From Paludibacteraceae bacterium (lineage in GTDB: Bacteria > Bacteroidota > Bacteroidia > Bacteroidales > Paludibacteraceae), in the NCBI GenBank assembly GCA_017961765.1, contig JAGCWQ010000222.1, positions 1-33,163 on the forward strand: 33,163 nucleotides of DNA, written 5' to 3'. Positions 8,201-15,658 of the stretch are shown in pieces (position 1 is the first letter of the stretch; every line of letters begins with the position of its first letter). The notes below the pieces were generated by a model. That model did not search any database. It saw only the letters and a list, made by a program, of their open reading frames with translations, and was not told the DNA's origin. The translations under genes were made by a program, and so were the position numbers.

Positions 8201-10095
8201 TAAAAACTCATCAAAACCTTTGCCATACCCTCTTCGTCCATTCCAAGCATCGAATATAATTCGTCAGGAGTTCCATGCTCCACGAAATAATCAGGCAAGC
8301 CAATACGCTTCACTTGGAGCGAATAGCCATTATCCGCAAAGAATTCCAATACGGCAGAGCCGAAACCGCCTTCACGGACACCGTCCTCGACTGTCACAAC
8401 CTTCTTGAACGAGCGACCCACTTCGTGCAATATCTTCTCATCCAAAGGCTTCAAGAAGCGCATATCATAATGTGCGACAGAAAGGCCCGAAGCTTCTGCT
8501 CGGTCAATTGCCTTTGCCGCCTTATTGCCTATCGGACCAATGGAAAGCAAAGCTATGTCTCTTCCTTCACGGAGGCAAACTCCTGTACCGACCTCCACCC
8601 TAGTCATCGGCTTGTGCCAATCCGCAATGACACCCTTTCCCCTCGGATAACGGATGACAAAAGGTCCATGGCCTGGTTCTTGAGCCGTAAACATCAAATT
8701 ACGCAATTCGATTTCGTTGAGAGGCGATGCTATCGTCAAATTCGGCACACACCTAAAACTTGCCATATCAAAAGCGCCGTGATGGGTAGCTCCATCGGCG
8801 CCTACCAAACCTGCCCGATCAAGGCATATTACCATATCCAGATTTTGCAACGCCACATCATGGATAACATTGTCGTATGCACGTTGCATAAACGACGAAT
8901 ATATATTGCAAAAAGGCATCAACCCTTCCTTCGCAAGTCCAGCAGAAAATGTAACTGCATGACCTTCAGCGATTCCCACATCAAAGGTACGTTCAGGCAT
9001 CTCATGCATCAAAAAAGACATGGAACAACCCGTAGGCATGGCAGGAGTGACGCCGACGACCTTGTCGTTCGCGCGAGCCAACTCTACCAAAGTATGACCA
9101 AATACATCTTGGAAAAGAGGCGGCATATCGTCCGTAATTGGAGGAATAATACGCTTGCCCGTGTTCTTGTCAAACTTGCCTGGAGCATGCCACTCCGTAG
9201 CCGACTCTTCCGCCGGCTTGAAGCCCTTGCCTTTCTTGGTCTTGATATGCAAAACCTTAGGACCGTTGAAATCCTTCACATCCCGCAAAACCTTCACCAG
9301 TTGAATCACATCATGACCATCCACAGGACCGAAGTAACGGATATTCAAACCCTCAAAAAGGTTATGCTGGCTCGTCAAGACCGCCTTCAAAGAGTTGTTC
9401 ATTCGGATAAGTCCGCCACGTTGAGACTCCTTGACCAAGCCCACACGGAGACAAAAACGATATAACTTATTACGCCACCTATTATAGGTTTGCGAAGTTG
9501 TCAGTTTTACCAAATATTCACTCAATCCGCCTACGACATGGTCAATCGCCATGTGGTTGTCGTTCAGGATAATCATCAAATTGTTATCGCAGGAGGAGGC
9601 ATTGTTCAATCCCTCGAATGCCAAACCTCCCGTCATGGCACCATCCCCGATGACCGCCACCGTCTGATGGTTTTCCTTCAAAAGACGCTGAGCCACAGAA
9701 ATTCCCAAGGCAGCAGAGATGGAGTTGGAAGCATGACCAGCAATGAAAGCGTCATATTTGCTCTCCTTCGGATTAGGGAATCCGCATATTCCACGGAATC
9801 TACGATTCGTACGGAAAACGGAACGGCGCCCCGTCAGAATCTTATGGGTATAGGCTTGATGACCGACATCCCATAGGATCCGATCCTCCGGCGTGTCAAA
9901 AACATAATGCAAAGCAACTGTCAACTCAACAGTGCCAAGGCTGGCTGCAAAATGCCCAGGATTATTGGACAGTTCGTCTATGATAAAACGGCGAATTTCA
10001 TCACAGAGTTGAGGTAATTGCTCCACCTTCAATTTCTTCAAATCCGAAGGATATTCAATTGTCAACAGCAACTTATCATCTGCTTTTTCTTCCAT
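8200..10095 (-). CDS. dxs: 1-deoxy-D-xylulose-5-phosphate synthase
   Basis: 631 residues from the ATG at 10095; a GTG two codons upstream is also possible. The enzyme condenses pyruvate with glyceraldehyde 3-phosphate to make DXP, the first step of the MEP isoprenoid pathway, which also feeds thiamine and pyridoxal synthesis. It is cytoplasmic and uses thiamine diphosphate and Mg2+. Visible motifs are [12 protein letters not shown], the ThDP/Mg motif GDGAMTGG (about residues 150-157) with LNDNHMAI after it, and the transketolase signature [18 protein letters not shown], then PRGKG. Length is normal and no active-site residue looks changed. It is a single-gene unit with its own upstream -7 box and downstream terminator, and it has no evident link to the neighbouring T6SS. 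Confidence 0.97.
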   Translation of the reverse strand: MEEKADDKLLLTIEYPSDLKKLKVEQLPQLCDEIRRFIIDELSNNPGHFAASLGTVELTVALHYVFDTPEDRILWDVGHQAYTHKILTGRRSVFRTNRRFRGICGFPNPKESKYDAFIAGHASNSISAALGISVAQRLLKENHQTVAVIGDGAMTGGLAFEGLNNASSCDNNLMIILNDNHMAIDHVVGGLSEYLVKLTTSQTYNRWRNKLYRFCLRVGLVKESQRGGLIRMNNSLKAVLTSQHNLFEGLNIRYFGPVDGHDVIQLVKVLRDVKDFNGPKVLHIKTKKGKGFKPAEESATEWHAPGKFDKNTGKRIIPPITDDMPPLFQDVFGHTLVELARANDKVVGVTPAMPTGCSMSFLMHEMPERTFDVGIAEGHAVTFSAGLAKEGLMPFCNIYSSFMQRAYDNVIHDVALQNLDMVICLDRAGLVGADGATHHGAFDMASFRCVPNLTIASPLNEIELRNLMFTAQEPGHGPFVIRYPRGKGVIADWHKPMTRVEVGTGVCLREGRDIALLSIGPIGNKAAKAIDRAEASGLSVAHYDMRFLKPLDEKILHEVGRSFKKVVTVEDGVREGGFGSAVLEFFADNGYSLQVKRIGLPDYFVEHGTPDELYSMLGMDEEGMAKVLMSF

Positions 10096-10122
10096 CTTCA
10101 CTACTTTTTCTGTAATATCTTA

Positions 10123-10130
10123 CAAAGGTA
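10123..10130 (-). promoter_or_regulatory. -7 box for dxs
   Basis: On the minus strand this reads TACCTTTG, an exact match to TAnnTTTG, 27 bases upstream of the dxs ATG. That would give a leader of about 20 bases. No clear TTG is seen at the -33 position. It implies dxs is transcribed independently of the T6SS cluster. Confidence 0.6.
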
Positions 10131-10297
10131 ATCAAAATCTCATTAAGTAGCGTATAAAAAATGATTTGTGACAAAAAGCACCTCTGGGCAATTTCATTTA
10201 CTGCACAGAATAGTTCAAATTATTTGGCATTCGACAATCGACAAATTACTATTTCAAAAATAAGGAAGAACTGCCCTCTTTCACCTAATCCCAAAGT

Positions 10298-10319
10298 GCC
10301 CCACACCGAAGCATGGGGC
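10298..10319 (-). terminator. Hairpin at the end of the T6SS cluster
   Basis: A GC-rich stem of six pairs (GCCCCA with TGGGGC) and a 10-base loop starts 21 bases after the tssH stop codon. No T-run follows, so it is only a possible terminator or 3' stabilising hairpin. It marks the boundary between the T6SS transcript and the dxs promoter region. Confidence 0.45.
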
Positions 10320-10340
10320 TAAGTATCTACAGTTCTCCTC

Positions 10341-12830
10341 TTAAAGAATCGGCTCCACGACAAATGACAATTCAGAAGTGGCATCCAAATTGACAACCAA
10401 GCGTTCATGTTCCTTCAACTCGCCAGAAAGAATCATTCTAGAAATCTGCCGCCTCAAATAGTTGCGGATGACACCTGAGACCTGACGCGCTCCATACTTA
10501 GGAGTAAAGCCTTTAAAAGCCAACATTCGCTTAGCTTCCTCCTCCAACATGATATCCCGATTCTGCGCAACCAACAATTTTCGGAAGCCCTGAAATTGAA
10601 TCTCGAAGATCTGCAACAAAACAGTATCGTCAATAGGAGAAAACGGCACTATCTCGGACAAGCGGGCCAAAAACTCAGGGCGGAAATAAGCGCCCATATT
10701 CTCCATCAACTGCACGGTCGTCGGCCAACGGTTTGCCTTCTGTTCCTGAAGAATCCAATCACTGCCCACATTAGATGTAAAGATAACAATCGAATTAGAA
10801 AAGTCACCTTCACGGCCTAATCTGTCATGCAACTTTCCCTCGTCCAATATTTGGAGGAAAACATCAAAAACGGAAGGGTGAGCTTTCTCTATCTCGTCAA
10901 AAAGGAGGACCGAATAGGGTTGCTGCCGAATCTTGTTCACCAACATACCACCCTCCTCATATCCGACATACCCTGGAGGCGCACCATAAAGCAAGGCGGC
11001 CGAGTGCTCCTCCTTAAACTCCGACATATCAAAACGAATCATAGCTTTCTCATCATTGAAAAGGGCTTCTGCCAAAGCCTTTGAGAGTTCCGTCTTTCCC
11101 GTTCCCGTCGGGCCCAAGAAAAAGAACGACCCGATGGGCTGTCCCTGCTTATTCATGCCACTGCGCGACTCCAAAATGGCATCCACCAAGGCCCGCACTG
11201 CCCTATCCTGCCCCACGACCCTATGACGAAGCGTGCTCTCCATATTCAACAACCGACTTTTCTCTCCCGTTTGGAGCTTACCCAAAGGAATTCCCGTTTT
11301 CGAAGATACTATCGTAGCCACATGATTCGGAGCGACCGACTCTATACCACGAAGAGCCAAATCTCTCAATTTATGCTGTACCTCCTGAAAATAGGTAAGT
11401 TCATCAGAGAGTTGTTCCTCCTCTTTCTCAGGATAATCCAAAAGCGACAAAGCCACAGGATTCAATTTAGAGGACAACTCTCTTCGAAGGTTGTTCCAAG
11501 CCTTCCCTTCCTCATTTTTGGGGGCATTTTCTGAGGCTGACATCCCCTCCAATTCCGACAATTGGGCATTCAGCCATTCCGAACAGGAAGCGAAAGAGGC
11601 ATTCGCCAATCTAACAGCCGTCATCGTCCTATCAATCAAATCAATAGCAGAATCAGGAAGTCTCCTATCATGCACATAACGCTTAGCCAAACTCACCGCC
11701 TCTGAAAGAGTTCTCTCCTCCACTGTCAAGTGATGAAACTCCTGATAAGTAGGCAAGACAGACTTCATCATCTCCACAGCCAAAGATACCGACGGTTCAT
11801 CCAAATGCAGCAACTCGAACTGACGGCTGAAGGTCGAATCCCTCTCGATCAATTTTCGGTATTGTTCCTCCGTCGTCGTCGCCACCATCGTAATATCACA
11901 CTTGGACAATTCAGACTTCAGGATGCCAGAAAGACCAGAGACTCCTTGCCTCGAATCAAGCAAAAGATGGATATCATCTATAAACAAAATACCTCGCTCC
12001 AACTGGCGAAGTTCCTTCGTGATTGATTTCAGACGATCATCCAATTCTCCCTTATAGGAGGCTCCTGCCATAAACGTTCCAAAATCTAGCTCCCATACAT
12101 TCATTGTGTCACGAAACGCAAGAATCCTCCCCGAAGCCATCTCGTAGAACAATCCGTTCACCAAAGCTGTTTTTCCTACCCCGGCATCCCCAATCACCAT
12201 TACATTAGGCTTGGAAAAACGTCCCAAAATCTCCTCCATCTGCAACAACTCGCCATTCCGTCCAACCGCAGCTCTTAGTTTTCCCAATCCGTATTGTTCC
12301 TTCTTATTAAGGCAATATTTCTGCAAAGCCGAGGTGTTCGAATTATTCCAATGAGAGACCGTAGTTTTCTTCTCTCCGCTCTGAGAGGCTACACCATCAT
12401 TCGTCTTTGATTGAAACAAATCTAGAATTTCCTTCTCCCGAATCGGGAACGACCGCAACTGATCTGCAGAGAAAGCAACAGAAGGTTTCGAAAGAGCACA
12501 AAGAACCGAGATAGGATTCAACTCCAACAACCCCCAAGAGATACGTACCCGATCGGCCTCCTCAAAGGTCCGACAAACAGAATCATCGGGTTCCACCTCC
12601 GCTCCTACCCAATGTTTCGGAGACTCCTCCATTCGAATTTCAGCCCATTCGTTCAAATAGGCCACATCCTTTTCCAAAGAAGCCAAAAAATCCAAGAGAC
12701 CGACTTCCCGATACAATAGGGCTTTCAACAAATGTGCCGCCGTAAACATTCCATTACCATTCTCAACCGCCACAGCCTTTGCTATTCGAACTGCAGTTTG
12801 CACCTCTTCATTCAAATTCAAAAATTCCAT
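10341..12830 (-). CDS. tssH: TssH (ClpV) sheath-disassembly AAA+ ATPase
   Basis: 829 residues. A Clp N-domain (about 1-145) begins MEFLNLNEEVQTAVRIAK. Two AAA+ modules follow: D1 has Walker A GDAGVGKT (214-221) and Walker B ILFIDDIHLL (281-290); D2 has GPTGTGKTELSKALAEALF, then PGYVGYEEGG and LLFDEIEKAHP. The protein is a ClpB-like hexameric unfoldase. Its position at the end of a T6SS cluster, and the lack of a full ClpB-type coiled-coil insert, point to ClpV/TssH rather than housekeeping ClpB. TssH extracts the contracted TssB/TssC sheath so that subunits can be reused. Its start overlaps the end of a short upstream frame by 23 bases, and no strong ribosome-binding site is visible. It is the last gene of the cluster. 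Confidence 0.93.
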   Translation of the reverse strand: MEFLNLNEEVQTAVRIAKAVAVENGNGMFTAAHLLKALLYREVGLLDFLASLEKDVAYLNEWAEIRMEESPKHWVGAEVEPDDSVCRTFEEADRVRISWGLLELNPISVLCALSKPSVAFSADQLRSFPIREKEILDLFQSKTNDGVASQSGEKKTTVSHWNNSNTSALQKYCLNKKEQYGLGKLRAAVGRNGELLQMEEILGRFSKPNVMVIGDAGVGKTALVNGLFYEMASGRILAFRDTMNVWELDFGTFMAGASYKGELDDRLKSITKELRQLERGILFIDDIHLLLDSRQGVSGLSGILKSELSKCDITMVATTTEEQYRKLIERDSTFSRQFELLHLDEPSVSLAVEMMKSVLPTYQEFHHLTVEERTLSEAVSLAKRYVHDRRLPDSAIDLIDRTMTAVRLANASFASCSEWLNAQLSELEGMSASENAPKNEEGKAWNNLRRELSSKLNPVALSLLDYPEKEEEQLSDELTYFQEVQHKLRDLALRGIESVAPNHVATIVSSKTGIPLGKLQTGEKSRLLNMESTLRHRVVGQDRAVRALVDAILESRSGMNKQGQPIGSFFFLGPTGTGKTELSKALAEALFNDEKAMIRFDMSEFKEEHSAALLYGAPPGYVGYEEGGMLVNKIRQQPYSVLLFDEIEKAHPSVFDVFLQILDEGKLHDRLGREGDFSNSIVIFTSNVGSDWILQEQKANRWPTTVQLMENMGAYFRPEFLARLSEIVPFSPIDDTVLLQIFEIQFQGFRKLLVAQNRDIMLEEEAKRMLAFKGFTPKYGARQVSGVIRNYLRRQISRMILSGELKEHERLVVNLDATSELSFVVEPIL

Positions 12831-12984
12831 TACAAAACAAGTTAAAAATCATCAAAACAATTAAAAACTCCATAGCGAAATCGGCATACTTGATTTTGAA
12901 GTCCAAATCAGAATAAGCAATACCAGCAAGATCTAAATTTTCATAATAATCACGGACATCTTGCGCCGTCATATTTCCCATCAT
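12808..12984 (-). CDS. Small hypothetical protein with C-terminal hydrophobic segment
   Basis: 58 residues, in the gap between the lipoprotein gene and tssH. The start codon is overlapped by the lipoprotein stop (TGATG arrangement, with ATGATG at 12984-12979), which suggests translational coupling. The first 37 residues are hydrophilic (TAQDVRDYYENLDLAGIAY...), and the last 20 are hydrophobic (MEFLIVLMIFNLFCNGIFEF), a possible single membrane helix. Its end overlaps the tssH start by 23 bases in another frame. I do not recognise the family. It could be a small immunity protein for a membrane-active toxin, a remnant of a larger gene, or a chance frame. The coupled start is the best evidence that it is real. 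Confidence 0.4.
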   Translation of the reverse strand: MMGNMTAQDVRDYYENLDLAGIAYSDLDFKIKYADFAMEFLIVLMIFNLFCNGIFEFE

Positions 12985-14276
12985 ACGCAAACTCTATTTA
13001 TTTTATCCACAATTTCCTTCAATTTTGGCAAGCCCCAATAGTCGTTTGACTCGATGAATCGGGCGAAAGTTGGGTTGTTTATCCATTCTTGACGAAACAC
13101 ATCCGATTCACAGGAATCGTGATTTCTATACACTTCCGTATATGCAGCAATTATCATACGCTCCTCATAGGAAAAACCTGGAAAAAAAGAAGAGGTATCA
13201 CCATCTTTTAACGAAGAGACCATAGTGCCCGCATAGGATGCCAATAACATATCTATATTTCGATAGTCGTCAGGATTCCTTCCTTTCAAAAATTTCAGAA
13301 AGCCTTCATGTATGCGCAACCGCCCATCCCGATCATGAGACGCAAATAAATTTTCATAGGCCTCTTCTATTAACTCCACATCTGAATTTCCACCCACCTT
13401 TTCTTCCACATCTTTCATCACCAGCTCATTGATGGTCGGATTCTCATCATATCCAAAGAGGAAAAACAGATCCTTTAATAAATTAGGACTATCTTCAACC
13501 AACCAATGAAGAGATTTCTCGTCACCATAAAAAATGAAATTATTGAGATGCAACGTCTCTACGATTTTCTTACGATTATAAACAACTGGGATGCTATCAC
13601 CCAACTCAAATTCATCGCTATTACAATTGTATTTACATTTACCCCCCAAAACAACGCCATTTATACTAGGTTGCTTCACCACAATGCCATATCTTTCATC
13701 ATATAAGAAAGAATGCCAAAACGGCCTCAAAGCAAAAGAACCATCGTGTTCCATCTCTTTCCATTGGGCCGATCTTCCTTCTCGGTCTTTTTTATCATAT
13801 ACATACCGCCAACAAAAAGACGGATATATTATATTTTTAGAATCAAAGTTCAAATCCACCTTAAAAAACGCTTTCATTTGATTCTTTATCGTCTCTTCAT
13901 TAGGTTTCTCATAACCTAACTTCTTCAGACATTCACCATATACATCCATTGCATAATCAAAATACAACTCCTTCATATCCATACACATAATCCCTTCTCC
14001 AGCCGTTCTATCGTATCCCCAATAATAATTCAAGACCTCCTTTGGAGTAATGCCGACTAACCCATATGCAACAGAATCAGACTCTCCAAATGAGACTCCA
14101 TACCCTATTATATCTAAACATAAATCATCACAAGGAGAGCAATCGCCTTCATGATCAACTTTGTCTCTTATCTTTTTTAAGGATAACTCTTGATTTCTTT
14201 CTTGTTGAGAAGTAGAATTGCAAGAGAGTATCATCACACCAAAGAGGATACTAAAAAAAACTTTATATTTTCTCAT
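12981..14276 (-). CDS. Putative lipoprotein in the T6SS cargo position, unknown family
   Basis: 431 residues from the ATG at 14276; a TTG two codons earlier is less likely. A lipoprotein signal peptide is clear: MRKYK, a hydrophobic core, then VMILSC with the lipobox Cys at about residue 19, followed by NSTSQQ. The mature protein is therefore anchored to a membrane in the periplasm or at the surface. It has several Cys residues early on (CSPCDDLCLD) and no domain I recognise. It lies between the PAAR-like gene and tssH, a usual place for effector and immunity genes, and looks more AT-rich than the core T6SS genes, a hint of separate origin. A periplasmic immunity protein is plausible; a structural accessory protein is the alternative. 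Confidence 0.72.
   Translation of the reverse strand: MRKYKVFFSILFGVMILSCNSTSQQERNQELSLKKIRDKVDHEGDCSPCDDLCLDIIGYGVSFGESDSVAYGLVGITPKEVLNYYWGYDRTAGEGIMCMDMKELYFDYAMDVYGECLKKLGYEKPNEETIKNQMKAFFKVDLNFDSKNIIYPSFCWRYVYDKKDREGRSAQWKEMEHDGSFALRPFWHSFLYDERYGIVVKQPSINGVVLGGKCKYNCNSDEFELGDSIPVVYNRKKIVETLHLNNFIFYGDEKSLHWLVEDSPNLLKDLFFLFGYDENPTINELVMKDVEEKVGGNSDVELIEEAYENLFASHDRDGRLRIHEGFLKFLKGRNPDDYRNIDMLLASYAGTMVSSLKDGDTSSFFPGFSYEERMIIAAYTEVYRNHDSCESDVFRQEWINNPTFARFIESNDYWGLPKLKEIVDKINRVCV
13002..13017. repeat. 16-bp direct repeat, copy 1
   Basis: TTTATCCACAATTTCC occurs here, near the 3' end of the lipoprotein gene, and again at 14342-14357 at the 3' end of the PAAR-like gene. The copies are identical over 16 bases, in the same orientation and 1,340 bases apart. 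They are read in different frames, so shared protein sequence does not explain the match. It may be chance or a recombination footprint. Confidence 0.5.
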
Positions 14277-14295
14277 CTTCAAAACATTACAAAAT

Positions 14296-14311
14296 AATCA
14301 CTATGGTGATT
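14296..14311 (-). other. Hairpin between the PAAR-like and lipoprotein genes
   Basis: A perfect inverted repeat, AATCAC-TATG-GTGATT, lies 31 bases after the PAAR-like stop codon and 19 bases before the lipoprotein ATG. On the minus strand ATTTTGT follows it. It is too AT-rich and short to call a firm terminator; it could weaken read-through or shape the leader of the lipoprotein gene. Confidence 0.35.
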
Positions 14312-14341
14312 TCATCTCTCTCAAATCCTCCATCACTTATA

Positions 14342-14357
14342 TTTATCCACAATTTCC
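14342..14357. repeat. 16-bp direct repeat, copy 2
   Basis: This is identical to the copy at 13002-13017. Here it spans the last codons and stop of the PAAR-like gene, exactly where that protein is shorter than its family norm. The flanks of the two copies do not match. Confidence 0.5.
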
Positions 14358-14591
14358 CATATACTCACATAAAGGAGCCTGCGTATTAGGATTCATGGCA
14401 CATTGTCCAAACGGTGCAGTTGGAATCTGAAACATCGTCTCTTCCGTCGTAACGGCCGGTTTCCCCTGTATCATGACTTGCTCGTTCTTCTGCACAACAA
14501 TCTGACAAGGCAAAGCACCTTGATTACAAGAGAATATAGCTCCTTGCACAACATAAAACGCTCCAGACAAATCATCTTTATTCTCTGCCAT
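14343..14591 (-). CDS. PAAR-like DUF4280 protein, apparently half-length
   Basis: 82 residues. The pattern SGAFYVVQGAIFSCNQGALP, later PFGQC and NPNTQAPLC, fits the N-terminal half of DUF4280 proteins, which cap the VgrG spike like PAAR proteins. Cys residues fall at 22, 29, 64, 75 and 81. Full members as I know them run about 110-130 residues, with a second half carrying a W-x-G region and a final Cys/GG motif. That half is missing here: the frame stops right after EYMGNCG, within the 16-bp repeat. I cannot find the lost half in the following 60 bases or in the lipoprotein gene. The ATG is 3 bases after the previous stop, so it is in the operon. It may still sharpen the VgrG tip, or be a degraded remnant. 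Confidence 0.75.
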   Translation of the reverse strand: MAENKDDLSGAFYVVQGAIFSCNQGALPCQIVVQKNEQVMIQGKPAVTTEETMFQIPTAPFGQCAMNPNTQAPLCEYMGNCG

Positions 14592-14594
14592 TGT

Positions 14595-15482
14595 TCACTT
14601 TCTTTTTATACTAACAACTATTTGCTTAGAATTCTCCGGAGATACCTCTGCCTCTATTTTCAAGTTCATTCGGATGGGAATTCCGCAGTCATCAAAAAAA
14701 GATTTCCCTTCAAGGTTAATCCTCAAATCCTTTGGGTCAGAACCAATTCCCCAATAATTGGAGAAGCCCACTTGCTCCGATTCGTTCCTAACCAAAACAC
14801 CTCTCATCCGAACGCAACGCTGTCCCTCTTCATGAGAGAACTGCCAATTCTCCGAGAGTGAGGCAACGACACCTCCCAATAGACCATCGCACCGAGAAGA
14901 GACGGAAAGGACACCCTCTCTCCCATAATCCCGATAGTAACCACGGAAAAAAACGTAATAAAACAAGTCCTGCTTAATTGCAGACACGAATAGAGATTCG
15001 TCATTTATAGCCGAATCAAAAGACTCGATATACCCACCCATCCTATCCGAAACCAAAGGATCATCGCAGACAAAAAAACGTTCAAGATACAATTTTGTAT
15101 TAGTCCATTTCCTCAAGACGACATCCCTATTTTCTAAGGACAGAATCGAGCCCTCCTTCGACAATGAAAAACACAAATCATCCATCACTTCTGATGCCTT
15201 TGCAAAGCACTGATTCACTGGATTTTTCAAAAAACGTCTTCCGTCAAACAAAAGATTCGATTTCTGGACCCTTACGGAAGATTCATCCTTATAAAACACA
15301 GCAACATTTCCATCTACAACCGATTGTATTTTCCCGTTTTTGTAATGGCCACCCCTTAATAAAACTTTTTTCTGAACAGAATATTGTATATTTCTTGAAA
15401 AACTCTCCAATTTAAGCTCATTACTCATAAGGCATGCTCTATAATTACCATTTAACAAAAAAGATTTTGACAAGTGGGTCAT
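14595..15482 (-). CDS. Unknown protein between vgrG and the PAAR-like gene, possible adaptor or effector
   Basis: 295 residues from the ATG at 15482, which has AGAAGGG five bases upstream; a second ATG at 15428 (MSNELKLESF) is an alternative start. There is no signal peptide or membrane helix. The sequence is mixed alpha/beta with several aromatic-rich strands (FFRGYYRDYG, ENWQFSHEE) and ends in beta-like strands rich in Lys. I recognise no catalytic motif or family. It lies directly after vgrG (176 bases, which hold no clear promoter or terminator) and 3 bases before the PAAR-like gene. This is where spike adaptors, chaperones or cargo effectors are usually found. Loading of the PAAR-like tip is a reasonable guess; function is not shown. 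Confidence 0.75.
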   Translation of the reverse strand: MTHLSKSFLLNGNYRACLMSNELKLESFSRNIQYSVQKKVLLRGGHYKNGKIQSVVDGNVAVFYKDESSVRVQKSNLLFDGRRFLKNPVNQCFAKASEVMDDLCFSLSKEGSILSLENRDVVLRKWTNTKLYLERFFVCDDPLVSDRMGGYIESFDSAINDESLFVSAIKQDLFYYVFFRGYYRDYGREGVLSVSSRCDGLLGGVVASLSENWQFSHEEGQRCVRMRGVLVRNESEQVGFSNYWGIGSDPKDLRINLEGKSFFDDCGIPIRMNLKIEAEVSPENSKQIVVSIKRK

Positions 15483-15658
15483 GAAACCCTTCTGGATCTT
15501 TTGTCTTCACGTACGCTTATTTCCATCTACCATTCAATCAGATACGAATATCATTCAACTGACAGAAGTACAAACAAGCCATATAGGCGTTTCGTGAACA
15601 TTCCTACCGATATAAAACAAAATTCCTCGAAGTCAATCCATAGGCCCACCCTATAAAC

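Noticed and set aside
10341-12830. Housekeeping ClpB instead of TssH
   Set aside because: The gene terminates a T6SS cluster, is on the same strand as it, and is shorter in the middle region than typical ClpB; still, a profile search would settle it.
15640-15658. ATAGG/CCTAT inverted repeat after vgrG as a terminator
   Set aside because: Only five pairs and no following T-run; the downstream genes probably remain in the operon.
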